Both the position numbers and the translations under genes were made by a program. A stretch of DNA of 50,856 bases. It comes from an uncultured Gemmatimonadota bacterium (GTDB lineage Bacteria; Gemmatimonadota; Gemmatimonadetes; Gemmatimonadales; GWC2-71-9). The DNA lies in contig CALGOK010000061.1 in assembly GCA_937961295.1 (NCBI GenBank), forward strand, positions 1-50,856, in the 5' to 3' direction. Every line of letters begins with the position of its first letter. The first letter of the stretch is position 1. Shown here one piece after another: positions 10,051 to 17,231 of the stretch. The notes below the pieces were generated by a model that saw only the letters and a program-made list of their open reading frames with translations, ran no database searches and had not been told where the DNA came from.

Positions 10051-10860
10051 TCAGGCGGCGCGGGCCGACGCCGCAGCCGCCAGCAGCGACACGGCGCTGC
10101 CGGTCTCGTCGCCGTCGTCGGCGCGGACCAGGCGGATGCGGGGCTGGACCGATTCGGTCACGGTCGTGACCGCCGCGCGCAGCCGGTCGGCCAGACGATC
10201 GGCACCCGAGGCATCGGCCCCGAACGCCAGCACGACGAAATGTCCCGGCCCGAGGCAGCCAAGCGCATCCCCCGCGCGCCCCACCCGACGGATCGCCGAC
10301 GCCAGCTCGACCTCCGCGTCGCTCCCGGCCCCCGGCAGCTCCAGCGACAGACAGGAGACGGGAACCCCGGTGCGGCGCGCCAGCGCGCCCAGCTCCAGGG
10401 CGCGGTGGTGCAGCGCTTCCCCGGCGTAGTACCCCACCGGGAACCGCTCCGGACGCTGCTCACGGCTCGCGCGGTAGGCCGTGAGGAACACCTGCAGCTT
10501 GGCGAGCAGCGCCCCGCCGTCGAGCGGCTGACCGAAGAACTCCCAGGCTCCCGCCTCCGAAGCGCGCAACCGCATGCTGCGACCCGAGGGTCCCGCCGTG
10601 GTCAGGATCACCGGGAGGCACGGCCCGATCAGGCCGGCGGCCTTGAGCCGCGGGAGCAGGTCCAGTGATGTGGTGTCGGGGAGCTGGGTGTCGAGGATGA
10701 TCGCATCGGGAAATTCGGACTCGAGGAGGGCCTCGAGCTGGGCCCCGGTGAAGGCCCGGACCGTCCGGTGTCCCGCTGTCGCGAGCAACGTCTCGATCGA
10801 GCGGGCAGTCCACTCGTGATCGTTGACGACGAAGATCGGTCCGGCCTCGGCAGGTGCCAT
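10051..10860 (-). CDS. Response regulator with atypical receiver and degenerate GGDEF-like domain
   Basis: This 269-residue protein begins with a receiver-like domain (residues 8-120) with Asp57 in ILDTQLPD. The usual acidic pair is Asn-Asp (13-14), and the conserved lysine before proline is replaced by Gln (FFGQP, near 111). Residues about 150-235 follow the GGDEF fold pattern (ARRTGVPVSCLSLEL, then RRVGRAGDALGCLGPGHF). The GGDEF signature itself reads GPGHF, so diguanylate cyclase activity is not expected. It may be a phospho-independent or nucleotide-sensing regulator of EPS export. The ATG at 10860 is used because the receiver starts immediately after it and GGGGA precedes it. It sits between the Wzc-like and Wza-like genes on the opposite strand. 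Confidence 0.75.
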   Translation of the reverse strand: MAPAEAGPIFVVNDHEWTARSIETLLATAGHRTVRAFTGAQLEALLESEFPDAIILDTQLPDTTSLDLLPRLKAAGLIGPCLPVILTTAGPSGRSMRLRASEAGAWEFFGQPLDGGALLAKLQVFLTAYRASREQRPERFPVGYYAGEALHHRALELGALARRTGVPVSCLSLELPGAGSDAEVELASAIRRVGRAGDALGCLGPGHFVVLAFGADASGADRLADRLRAAVTTVTESVQPRIRLVRADDGDETGSAVSLLAAAASARAA

Positions 10861-10878
10861 CGCTGTCCCCAATGCGGT

Positions 10879-10899
10879 ACAGATCTGTCGCGATATCGC
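10879..10899. repeat. Two adjacent ten-base palindromes
   Basis: ACAGATCTGT (10879-10888) and GCGATATCGC (10890-10899) are both perfect palindromes, one base apart. They start 18 bases upstream of the regulator ATG at 10860. They could be operator sites or part of that gene's promoter; no function is shown. Confidence 0.35.
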
Positions 10900-11075
10900 C
10901 ACAGTTCTCCAGCACGATTCCCCCGGGCCACCGCTGTCGAGCGGTCGCGGCATACGGAGGCAAGTGCTTGCGGCACAACACGTTGGATCGAACGGCCGTG
11001 GCCCCGGCCCGCGTCCACGGGTGCGTGCTCGTCGTGCGGAATGATGCAAGTGCTCTGCCGACAGTACGATGGCGC

Positions 11076-11098
11076 GCGTGACCGGAAACCGGTCACGC
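11076..11098. repeat. Strong hairpin, ten-base arms and three-base loop
   Basis: GCGTGACCGG, aaa, CCGGTCACGC is a perfect inverted repeat in the divergent non-coding region. It could be an operator or, if transcribed, a stable hairpin. No T-tract follows it. Confidence 0.45.
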
Positions 11099-11146
11099 CA
11101 GCCTCGCACTGACTGATGGGGCGGCCTGCGGCGGGTCGCAACACCA

Positions 11147-11166
11147 CTGTGGCGAATTGACCACAG
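11147..11166. promoter_or_regulatory. Predicted upstream activator site, CTGTGG-N8-CCACAG
   Basis: Perfect six-base arms flank an eight-base AT-rich spacer. An outer pair, CACCA at 11142 and TGGTG at 11168, extends the symmetry with one unpaired base. The core GTGG-N8-CCAC matches the sites at 7385 and 26724. It lies about 70 bases upstream of the -24 element at 11235. Confidence 0.5.
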
Positions 11167-11183
11167 CTGGTGAGGCGGGATGG

Positions 11184-11220
11184 CGACACCGCAGGGTTCT
11201 CCAGTGCGGAAGCGGTGTCG
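11184..11220. repeat. Nine-base inverted repeat between enhancer and promoter
   Basis: CGACACCGC (11184-11192) and GCGGTGTCG (11212-11220) are perfect arms with a 19-base spacer. It lies between the predicted activator site and the -24/-12 element, where a bending protein or second regulator could bind. Confidence 0.4.
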
Positions 11221-11234
11221 GACGCGGCGCCTCC

Positions 11235-11250
11235 CGGCCCGTGAGTTGCT
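11235..11250 (+). promoter_or_regulatory. Sigma54 (-24/-12) promoter candidate for the wza-like gene
   Basis: CGGCCCGTGAGTTGCT has the invariant GG and GC ten bases apart and a perfect TTGC. The GC ends 50 bases before the GTG start at 11299. The -24 half is only a partial match. Confidence 0.5.
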
Positions 11251-11298
11251 GTAGCACCTTCCTGAGCGTGTCCCATCCACCATCGATCGAGGTCCGCC

Positions 11299-12132
11299 GT
11301 GTACCGCATGCGACAGCTGATCCTTGCCGGATTCCTGCTGGCACCCTGGACCGCGGTCCTCGGACAGCAGCCCGTGCCGCAGGCCGGGTCGGTGACCCTC
11401 ACCCCGGTTGATTCGGTCGTCACCCTGCTGGCCGGGTCCCGTCGGGCCAAGATCACCCGGGAACAGTTGCAGGCCTCCCTGAGCCAGATCGAGGCGGCGC
11501 TCGGCTCCTCGGGCTACAGCGGCGCCATCAAGTCGGTGCGCGAGGCGGAGGCGGAGCTGATCCGTCGCCGGCTTGAGGAGGGAGACCTCTTTCCCGGCGA
11601 CGTGATCGCGCTCCAGGTCCTGGGCGATCCCCAGATGACCAACAACTACACCGTCACGCCCCGGCGGACGCTGCTGATCCCCGGCATCCCCGACGAGATC
11701 TCGGTCAACGGGTTGCTGCGGAGCGAAATCGAGGACTACCTCGCGCGCGTGATCGCGCAGTACGTGCGCAATCCCAGCGTGTGGGTGGAACCGCTCATGC
11801 GGGTCTCGATCTTCGGCGCGGTCAATCGGCCGGGCTTCCTGATCGTGCCCGCCTCGATGCCGTTGCCGGACATCATCATGCAGTTCGCGGGCGGCCCTTC
11901 GGGAAACATCGACCCGGACCGGAGCAAGGTGACCCGAGGCGACCGCGAGGTGCTGCCCGGCGAGGCCATCGAGGAAGCGATCCGCGAGGCCCGCTCGATT
12001 GACGCGCTCAACCTGCAGAGCGGCGACCGCATCGAGATGGGTGCCAAGCCGGCGCGCAACTTCCTCGGGCGCGCCCTCGGCGTGCTCGGCGGCGCCGCGT
12101 CGCTCACGTTCCTGCTGGTGCGGATCTTCTGA
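11299..12132 (+). CDS. Polysaccharide biosynthesis/export protein (Wza-like)
   Basis: This 277-residue periplasmic/outer-membrane protein forms the EPS export channel. The N-terminus (residues 4-23) is a signal peptide without a lipobox cysteine. The export domain begins near LEEGDLFPGDVIALQVLGD. An SLBB-like segment with VSIFGAVNRPGFLIVPASMPLPDII follows, and a hydrophobic C-terminal helix (ALGVLGGAASLTFLLVRIF) fits the Wza transmembrane helix. It is shorter than E. coli Wza. The GTG at 11299 is preferred over the ATG at 11308 because GAGG lies six bases before it. It is the first gene of the operon with the sugar transferase and exosortase. Confidence 0.9.
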   Translation: MYRMRQLILAGFLLAPWTAVLGQQPVPQAGSVTLTPVDSVVTLLAGSRRAKITREQLQASLSQIEAALGSSGYSGAIKSVREAEAELIRRRLEEGDLFPGDVIALQVLGDPQMTNNYTVTPRRTLLIPGIPDEISVNGLLRSEIEDYLARVIAQYVRNPSVWVEPLMRVSIFGAVNRPGFLIVPASMPLPDIIMQFAGGPSGNIDPDRSKVTRGDREVLPGEAIEEAIREARSIDALNLQSGDRIEMGAKPARNFLGRALGVLGGAASLTFLLVRIF

Positions 12133-12140
12133 TCGGGCCG

Positions 12141-12875
12141 ATGCCGGCAATGACCTCTTCCGAGAAGCGCCTGCGAACCTCCGAGACCTGGGAGCGGGAG
12201 GCGGCCGCCGACACGGTGGCCCCCGCCCCGGTCCGCGAGAACCGCGCGGTCCGCGTGCTCAACGTGGCCGTGGCGCTGCTCGGCATCGCGGTGACCCTGC
12301 CGCTCTGGCTCGTGATCGCGGCGCTCATCAAGCTCACGTCGCGCGGGCCGGTGTTCTACACCCAGACTCGGGTCGGCCTGGACGCCCGCGGCGGCGACCG
12401 GGCGCGCCCCGACACCCGCCGCGTGCAGGACCTCGGCGGTCGGCCCTTCTCGATCATCAAGTTCCGGACGATGCAGCCCGACGCCGAGGCCGGGCGCGGC
12501 GCCGTGTGGGCGAGCACCGACGACGACCGGGTCACGCTGGTGGGCAAGTGGCTGCGGCGCACCCGGCTCGACGAGCTGCCGCAGCTCATCAACGTCTTGC
12601 GGGGCGACATGAACGTGGTCGGGCCGCGCCCCGAGCGGCCGCAGCTGGTCGAGGAACTGCGCTCGCGGATTCCCGCCTACCAGCAGCGCCAGCGGGTGCG
12701 CCCGGGGATCACCGGGCACGCGCAGGTGCACCTGCAGTACGACACGTCGATCGACGACGTGCGGCGCAAGGTGCAGCACGACCTCGAGTACATCGCCCGG
12801 CGCAGCGTGTGGCAGGATCTCGTGATCATGCTGAAGACGCTTCCCGTGATGTTCTTCCGGAGGGGCGGGTGGTAG
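12141..12875 (+). CDS. Initiating sugar transferase (undecaprenyl-phosphate sugar phosphotransferase)
   Basis: This 244-residue enzyme transfers a sugar-1-phosphate to undecaprenyl phosphate and starts the EPS repeat unit. A single hydrophobic segment (residues 36-60) precedes the catalytic part. Typical motifs of the WbaP/EpsB family are TSRGPVFYTQTRVG, FSIIKFRTM, LRRTRLDELPQLINVLRGDMNVVGPRPERP and VRPGITGHAQV. It starts eight bases after the wza-like gene and overlaps the exosortase gene. The ATG at 12150 is a possible alternative start. Confidence 0.95.
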   Translation: MPAMTSSEKRLRTSETWEREAAADTVAPAPVRENRAVRVLNVAVALLGIAVTLPLWLVIAALIKLTSRGPVFYTQTRVGLDARGGDRARPDTRRVQDLGGRPFSIIKFRTMQPDAEAGRGAVWASTDDDRVTLVGKWLRRTRLDELPQLINVLRGDMNVVGPRPERPQLVEELRSRIPAYQQRQRVRPGITGHAQVHLQYDTSIDDVRRKVQHDLEYIARRSVWQDLVIMLKTLPVMFFRRGGW

Positions 12876-13768
12876 CTCCGCCGGTGGGCGGCGCCACGCC
12901 GCTCACCTTGCCGCGAGTCCTCCAGGTGGCCCGCAGGCCCGCACTGGCCCTGCCGCTGGGCGTCGCCGCCGCGGCGTTCGTCGTCCTCTTCGCCGATCCG
13001 CTGCGCACCCTGTGGCGCGACTGGTGGAACAATCCCGACGCCGGGCACGGCCTCCTGCTGGTGCCCGTGGCGGCCTGGCTCGCCTGGCGTGCCGGACTGG
13101 TGCCGCGCCGGCCGCAACTGCTTCTCGGCACCCTGGTGCTCGGGGGAGCGATCCTGCTGCGCTGGGCGAGCGGACTCGCCGCCGAGCTGTTCACGATGCG
13201 CTTCGCCGCCTGGCTGGCGCTGGCAGCGCTGGTGCTGGTCGCGGCGGGCTGGCGGCAGCTGCGGCACTGGTGGCTGCCGTTCGCGTTGCTCCTGCTCGCC
13301 ATCCCGCTGCCCGGCGTCCTCACCAACGCGCTGGCGATCCCGCTGCAGTTCCGCGCCTCCGAACTCGGCACGGCGCTCATCGCGTGGCGGGACATCCCGG
13401 TGCTCACCACCGGCAACGTCATCCTGATCCCGGGCCAGCGGCTCTTCGTCGCCGAGGCCTGCTCGGGGCTGCGCTCGCTCACCGCGCTGCTGTCACTGGG
13501 CGTGATGGTCGGCGGGATCTATCTCCACAGCTGGACGGGGCGCGGCGTGCTGCTCGCCCTGACCATCCCGATCGCGATCGTCGTGAACTCGGTGCGGATC
13601 TTCCTCACCGCGTTCCTCATGCACTTCGTCGACCCGGCGCTCGGCACCGGTTTCATGCACACCAGCGAGGGCTGGGCGCTGTTCGTCGGAGCCCTCGGGC
13701 TGGTGGCGGCCGTGGCGCTGCTGATCCGCCTCGTCGAGCGCCGGGTGCTGCGGAGGGTCGATGCCTGA
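12869..13768 (+). CDS. Exosortase (EpsH/XrtA-type membrane cysteine protease/transpeptidase)
   Basis: This 299-residue multi-pass inner-membrane enzyme is predicted to cleave PEP-CTERM signals and transfer the protein to an acceptor during export. The active-site triad is visible as Cys198 in EACSGLRSL, Arg243 in NSVRIFLTA and His264 in MHTSEGW. Six to eight hydrophobic segments are present. The GTG at 12869 sits just after GGAGGGG and overlaps the sugar transferase stop; a second GTG at 12884 is possible. The gene downstream encodes EpsI and overlaps by eight bases. A likely substrate is the PEP-CTERM protein at 26920. The exact Xrt subtype cannot be assigned by eye. Confidence 0.93.
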   Translation: MVAPPVGGATPLTLPRVLQVARRPALALPLGVAAAAFVVLFADPLRTLWRDWWNNPDAGHGLLLVPVAAWLAWRAGLVPRRPQLLLGTLVLGGAILLRWASGLAAELFTMRFAAWLALAALVLVAAGWRQLRHWWLPFALLLLAIPLPGVLTNALAIPLQFRASELGTALIAWRDIPVLTTGNVILIPGQRLFVAEACSGLRSLTALLSLGVMVGGIYLHSWTGRGVLLALTIPIAIVVNSVRIFLTAFLMHFVDPALGTGFMHTSEGWALFVGALGLVAAVALLIRLVERRVLRRVDA

Positions 13769-15023
13769 GCGCAGGCTGTGGGTTCCCGCCGGCATGCTCT
13801 CGGTCGGCGCGGCCGTCAACCTCTTCTTCGTTGCGGGACGGGTGCAACCCACCCCGCTGCCGGTGCCGCTCGACTCCCTGCCGCGCGTGGTGATGGGGCT
13901 CGAGGGCACCGACGTGCCGATCAGCGAGGCCGAGCGCCGGCTGGCCGGAATGACGTCGTTCGTCCTCCGCAGCTTCGCGCCTGCCGACGGCCCGATGGCG
14001 TTCCAGGTGTACGTGGGGTACTACGACGAGCAGCGGCAGGGAAAGTCGATCCACTCACCCCGCAACTGCCTCCCCGGCGCGGGCTGGGAACCGGTCGGGT
14101 TCCGGGCGCTCGCGCTGGCGAGCGGAGACAGCACCGTCACCGTCAACCGCTACCACCTGGTCAAGGAAGGCGACCAGTCGGTGGTGTACTACTGGTATCA
14201 GGGCCGCGGCCGCGTCGCGCACGACGAGTACCGGGTGAAGTACGAGCTGCTGCGCGACGCGGCGCTGCTCGGGCGCACCGAGGAGGCGCTGGTGCGGGTC
14301 TGGGTGCCGGTCGTGGCCGGCGATCTGGCCGCCGCCGACTCGCTGGCCACCGCCGTGAGCCAGCGGATGGTGGCGGCCGCGGCGGCCCTGTTGCCGCCGC
14401 GGTGGACAGCCGGGCTGCCGGGGGAGCCGCGCTACTGCCCCACCCCGAGGCCGGCCTTCCCCTCGCCGCGGCGCCCCTGCGCTCCCCGGGAGGCCACCCA
14501 CGCGCGCACGCCGAGCCAGCCGCTCACGATCACCATCACGGCCGTCATCACGAGGGTCTTGAACGACGCGGCGTCGAAGGTCGCCTTGGCGTCGACCCGC
14601 ACCATGCGCCGGACCTGCAGGGCATCAAGCCCGAACAGCATGCCGCCAATCACCATCCCGGCAACCAGCGCCAGCGCGCCGACCGCCACCAGGCGAAGCG
14701 CGATGCCGTGGCCCATCAGGCCGGCGAGCAGCGCGGTGAGCGCCAAGCCGGTGAGGATCGGCAGCGCGCCCGCCAGCATCGCGCCGAGGAATCCGACGCG
14801 CCAGCGCGGGTTGTCCGCCTCGAGCGGCCAGTTGTTGGCGACCACCTCGAGCAGGGGATTCAGGATGACCAGCAGGAGGACGGGATACAGCGCCGCCAGC
14901 AGCGTGCGCTGCCGCTCCGTCAACTCGAGGCCGAATCCAGGCATGCGGACCACTCCGTGGGAAGATCGGTTGGGGGAAGCCGGGAGATGTCCAGCCAAGA
15001 TACCGCCCGGATCGGGTTCCTGA
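13761..15023 (+). CDS. EpsI-family exosortase-associated protein, with an abnormally long open 3' extension
   Basis: EpsI proteins accompany exosortases in EPS loci and may help process or anchor the product. The start is an ATG at 13761 with GGAGG six bases before it. One membrane helix (residues 9-27) is followed by the EpsI domain with SIHSPRNCLPGAGWEPVG and YYWYQGRG, ending near residue 217 (about 14412). No in-frame stop occurs until 15021-15023. The last ~200 codons are low-complexity, Arg/Thr/Ser-rich and lie antisense to a convincing membrane-protein gene (14432-14944). The stop is one base before the next gene's ATG. Either the stop was lost, a frameshift exists near 14420, or the extension is really translated. 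Confidence 0.7.
   Translation: MPERRLWVPAGMLSVGAAVNLFFVAGRVQPTPLPVPLDSLPRVVMGLEGTDVPISEAERRLAGMTSFVLRSFAPADGPMAFQVYVGYYDEQRQGKSIHSPRNCLPGAGWEPVGFRALALASGDSTVTVNRYHLVKEGDQSVVYYWYQGRGRVAHDEYRVKYELLRDAALLGRTEEALVRVWVPVVAGDLAAADSLATAVSQRMVAAAAALLPPRWTAGLPGEPRYCPTPRPAFPSPRRPCAPREATHARTPSQPLTITITAVITRVLNDAASKVALASTRTMRRTCRASSPNSMPPITIPATSASAPTATRRSAMPWPIRPASSAVSAKPVRIGSAPASIAPRNPTRQRGLSASSGQLLATTSSRGFRMTSRRTGYSAASSVRCRSVNSRPNPGMRTTPWEDRLGEAGRCPAKIPPGSGS
14432..14944 (-). CDS. Small multi-pass membrane protein of unknown function
   Basis: This 170-residue protein has four hydrophobic helices, near residues 12-34, 45-68, 76-100 and 125-145. One polar stretch (VRRMVRVDAKATFDAAS) lies between the last two. 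The ATG at 14944 has GGAG eight bases upstream. The sequence looks like a genuine membrane protein and not a shadow: its hydrophobic segments are regular, while the opposite frame is low-complexity. It lies entirely inside the 3' extension of the EpsI frame on the other strand. I do not recognise a family. A role in EPS assembly is possible only by location. Confidence 0.6.
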   Translation of the reverse strand: MPGFGLELTERQRTLLAALYPVLLLVILNPLLEVVANNWPLEADNPRWRVGFLGAMLAGALPILTGLALTALLAGLMGHGIALRLVAVGALALVAGMVIGGMLFGLDALQVRRMVRVDAKATFDAASFKTLVMTAVMVIVSGWLGVRAWVASRGAQGRRGEGKAGLGVGQ

Positions 15024-15024
15024 A

Positions 15025-16107
15025 ATGACGGTGCACCAGCGCCGCCGCGTCGCACAGGTGCTCAACTCCACCGCCGTCGGGGGTGCCGAGATGGTGGTGC
15101 TGCGCCTCGCTGGCAGGCTGCAAGAACTGGGCTGGCGGCCCGAGGTGGTCACCCTGCGCGGCGAGGGGTCGCTGTCGGAGGCGTTCGCCCGGGCCGGTAT
15201 CTCCGTCACCGACCTGGCGGTCCCGCCCGGCGGCGGCGTCTGGGCTATGCGCCGCGCGGTGCGTCGCTGGTTGCATGCCGACGCACCGGACGTGATCCAC
15301 ACCCACAACGTGTCGCCGCTGGTCGCCGTGGCGCTGGCCCTGCCGCGGCGAAATCGGCCCCGGTTCGTGCACACCAAGCACGGCCGCGCCCGGTCCGACA
15401 GCTGGCACGGCCGCCTGCTGACGCGCTGGGCAGCGCAGCGGCCCGATGCCATCGCGGCGGTGTCGCGCGACGCCCTCGAGCGCGCCGTGACGCTCGAGGG
15501 ATTTCCGGTGGACCGCACCAGCCTGATCTACAACGGCATCGAGACCGGCACCGGCGGGGTGCGCGAACCGCGGCCCGGAGCACGGCTGGTCACCGTCGCG
15601 CGACTCGAACCGGTCAAGGCGATCGACGTCATGGTTCGCGCGATCGCCGCGCTGCGACGTGACGGCATCACGCCGAGCCTGACGGTGGTCGGCGACGGCA
15701 GCGAGCGGCCGGCGCTCGAGCGGCTGGTGGCGCATCTCGACCTCGGCACCAGCGTGCGGTTCGCGGGGTGGAGCGCCGACGTGCAACCGCACCTGCGGGA
15801 GGCGGACGCGTACATCATGTCCTCCAGGTCGGAGGGCCTTTCGCTCACCCTGCTCGAGGCGATGGCGGCCGGCCTACCGATCGTCGCCACCGCCGTCGGG
15901 GGCAACCCGGAGGTCGTCGAAGCCGACGTCACCGGCCTGCTGGTGCCGCGCGACGACCCCGAGGCGCTCGCGGCGGCAATCCGCACCGTGCTGCAGGATC
16001 CCGGGCGCGCCGCCGCGATGGGGCGGGCCGGTCGCGATCGCGTGGTGGCCCGCTTCTCGCTCGACGGGATGGCATCGGCGTACGCACAGCTCTACGGAGC
16101 AGCCTGA
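15025..16107 (+). CDS. Glycosyltransferase, GT4 family
   Basis: This 360-residue protein has a GT-B fold. The N-terminal acceptor half includes LNSTAVGGAEMVVLRLAGRL and DVIHTHNVSPLVAVALAL. The C-terminal donor half has LVTVARLEPVKAIDVMVRA, VVGDGSERPALERL and the signature SSRSEGLSLTLLEAMAAGLPIVATAVGGNPEVV. It presumably adds a sugar to the lipid-linked repeat unit. Its ATG follows the EpsI-frame stop by one base and has no strong ribosome site of its own, suggesting translational coupling. It overlaps the next glycosyltransferase by one base. Donor sugar unknown. Confidence 0.92.
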   Translation: MTVHQRRRVAQVLNSTAVGGAEMVVLRLAGRLQELGWRPEVVTLRGEGSLSEAFARAGISVTDLAVPPGGGVWAMRRAVRRWLHADAPDVIHTHNVSPLVAVALALPRRNRPRFVHTKHGRARSDSWHGRLLTRWAAQRPDAIAAVSRDALERAVTLEGFPVDRTSLIYNGIETGTGGVREPRPGARLVTVARLEPVKAIDVMVRAIAALRRDGITPSLTVVGDGSERPALERLVAHLDLGTSVRFAGWSADVQPHLREADAYIMSSRSEGLSLTLLEAMAAGLPIVATAVGGNPEVVEADVTGLLVPRDDPEALAAAIRTVLQDPGRAAAMGRAGRDRVVARFSLDGMASAYAQLYGAA

Positions 16108-17231
16108 TGCGGATCCTCTTCTTCTCCAACCTGCACCCCACGCCGTGGCATCCGGGTCGGGGCGTGTTCAACGCCGGCCTCGTCGAGGGGCTCCGTGCGG
16201 CGGGACACGACGTCACCGTGGTGGTCCGCGTCGTCTGGCCGGAGCAACAGGGCGCGCCGCAGGCCGTAGTGCCCGATGCCCGCTTCGTTCCATGGTTTCA
16301 TCCGCCGCTCTGGCGCCGCGACCTGTGGGATCGATGGATGTGGCTCTCGACCCGACGGACGCTGCGCACCGCCGCGCGGTCCTCCGCTCCCGACGTCGTC
16401 CTGGCCGGCTGGGCGCACCCCGACGGCGCGGTGGGGATCCGGCTGGCCCGCGAACTCGGCGTGCCGGCGGCGATCCTCGCCGGGGGATCCGACCTGCTGC
16501 TGCTGCCGCGATCGCCGCGGCGGCGGCGCGTCATCGCGCGGACCCTGGCCAGCGCCGACCTCGTGCTCACCCACGGCCGGCACCTCCGCGACGCGGCACT
16601 GGCACTCGGCGCCGATGCCACGCGCACGGTGGCGTTCTACCGCGGCGTCAACCATGACCGCTTCTCCCCGGGATCGCGCATCGAGGCACGGCTCCAGCTC
16701 GGGCTGCTCCCCGAGGCGCGGTACCTGCTGAGCGTGGGGAACATGGTCGCGGTGAAGGGACTCGACATCCTGGTCGAGGCGCTCGCGCGTCCCGAGCTCG
16801 CCGAGCTGGATTGGCAGTGGGTCCACATCGGCGACGGGAACGCCCGCGTGCCGCTCCTGCGGCAGGCGGCGGCTGCCGGGATCGGCGGCAGAGTGCGGTT
16901 CGCGGGTAGCCATCCGCAGGACCGCCTGCTCGACTGGTACCGCGCCGCCGACCTGCAACTCCTCCCGTCACGCTCGGAGGGCGTCCCCAACGTGCTGCTC
17001 GAGGGACTCGCCTGCGGCCTGCCGTTCGTGGCCAGCACGGTGGGTGGCGTGCCGGAGATCGCCCCCGATCCCGCCTGGTGCGTCCCGCCCGGGGACCCGG
17101 CCGCGCTGGCCGCGGCGATCGCCGGTGCGATGCGCACCCCGCCGCCAGTGGCGGTCACGGTTCCGACTCGCGAGCAGGGCGTGGCGACGGTCGTGGGTGC
17201 GCTGCAGGATGCGCTGTCGGGGGCGCGGTGA
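16107..17231 (+). CDS. Glycosyltransferase, GT4 family
   Basis: This 374-residue GT-B protein begins MRILFFSNLHPTPWHPGRGVFN, a common N-terminus in this family. The donor half contains LLSVGNMVAVKGLDILVEAL, HIGDGNARVPLL and LLPSRSEGVPNVLLEGLACGLPFVASTVGGVPEI. The ATG at 16107 overlaps the preceding stop (TGATG), and its end overlaps the next gene by four bases (GTGA). It is a core member of the 11299-21716 operon and likely extends the EPS repeat unit. Substrates cannot be read from sequence. Confidence 0.92.
   Translation: MRILFFSNLHPTPWHPGRGVFNAGLVEGLRAAGHDVTVVVRVVWPEQQGAPQAVVPDARFVPWFHPPLWRRDLWDRWMWLSTRRTLRTAARSSAPDVVLAGWAHPDGAVGIRLARELGVPAAILAGGSDLLLLPRSPRRRRVIARTLASADLVLTHGRHLRDAALALGADATRTVAFYRGVNHDRFSPGSRIEARLQLGLLPEARYLLSVGNMVAVKGLDILVEALARPELAELDWQWVHIGDGNARVPLLRQAAAAGIGGRVRFAGSHPQDRLLDWYRAADLQLLPSRSEGVPNVLLEGLACGLPFVASTVGGVPEIAPDPAWCVPPGDPAALAAAIAGAMRTPPPVAVTVPTREQGVATVVGALQDALSGAR

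Larger units (their letters stand above)
10861..11298. other. Divergent regulatory region between the GGDEF-like regulator and the wza-like gene
   Basis: No convincing gene is present in these 438 bases. They carry two adjacent palindromes (10879-10899), a hairpin (11076-11098), a GTGG-N8-CCAC palindrome (11147-11166), a nine-base inverted repeat (11184-11220) and a -24/-12 element (11235-11250). The nine-base word GCAAGTGCT also occurs twice, near 10960 and 11046. Confidence 0.65.

Noticed and set aside
11999..12868. Frame leading into the exosortase gene
   Set aside because: This part overlaps the sugar transferase in another frame and is arginine/alanine-rich. The exosortase begins at the GTG at 12869.
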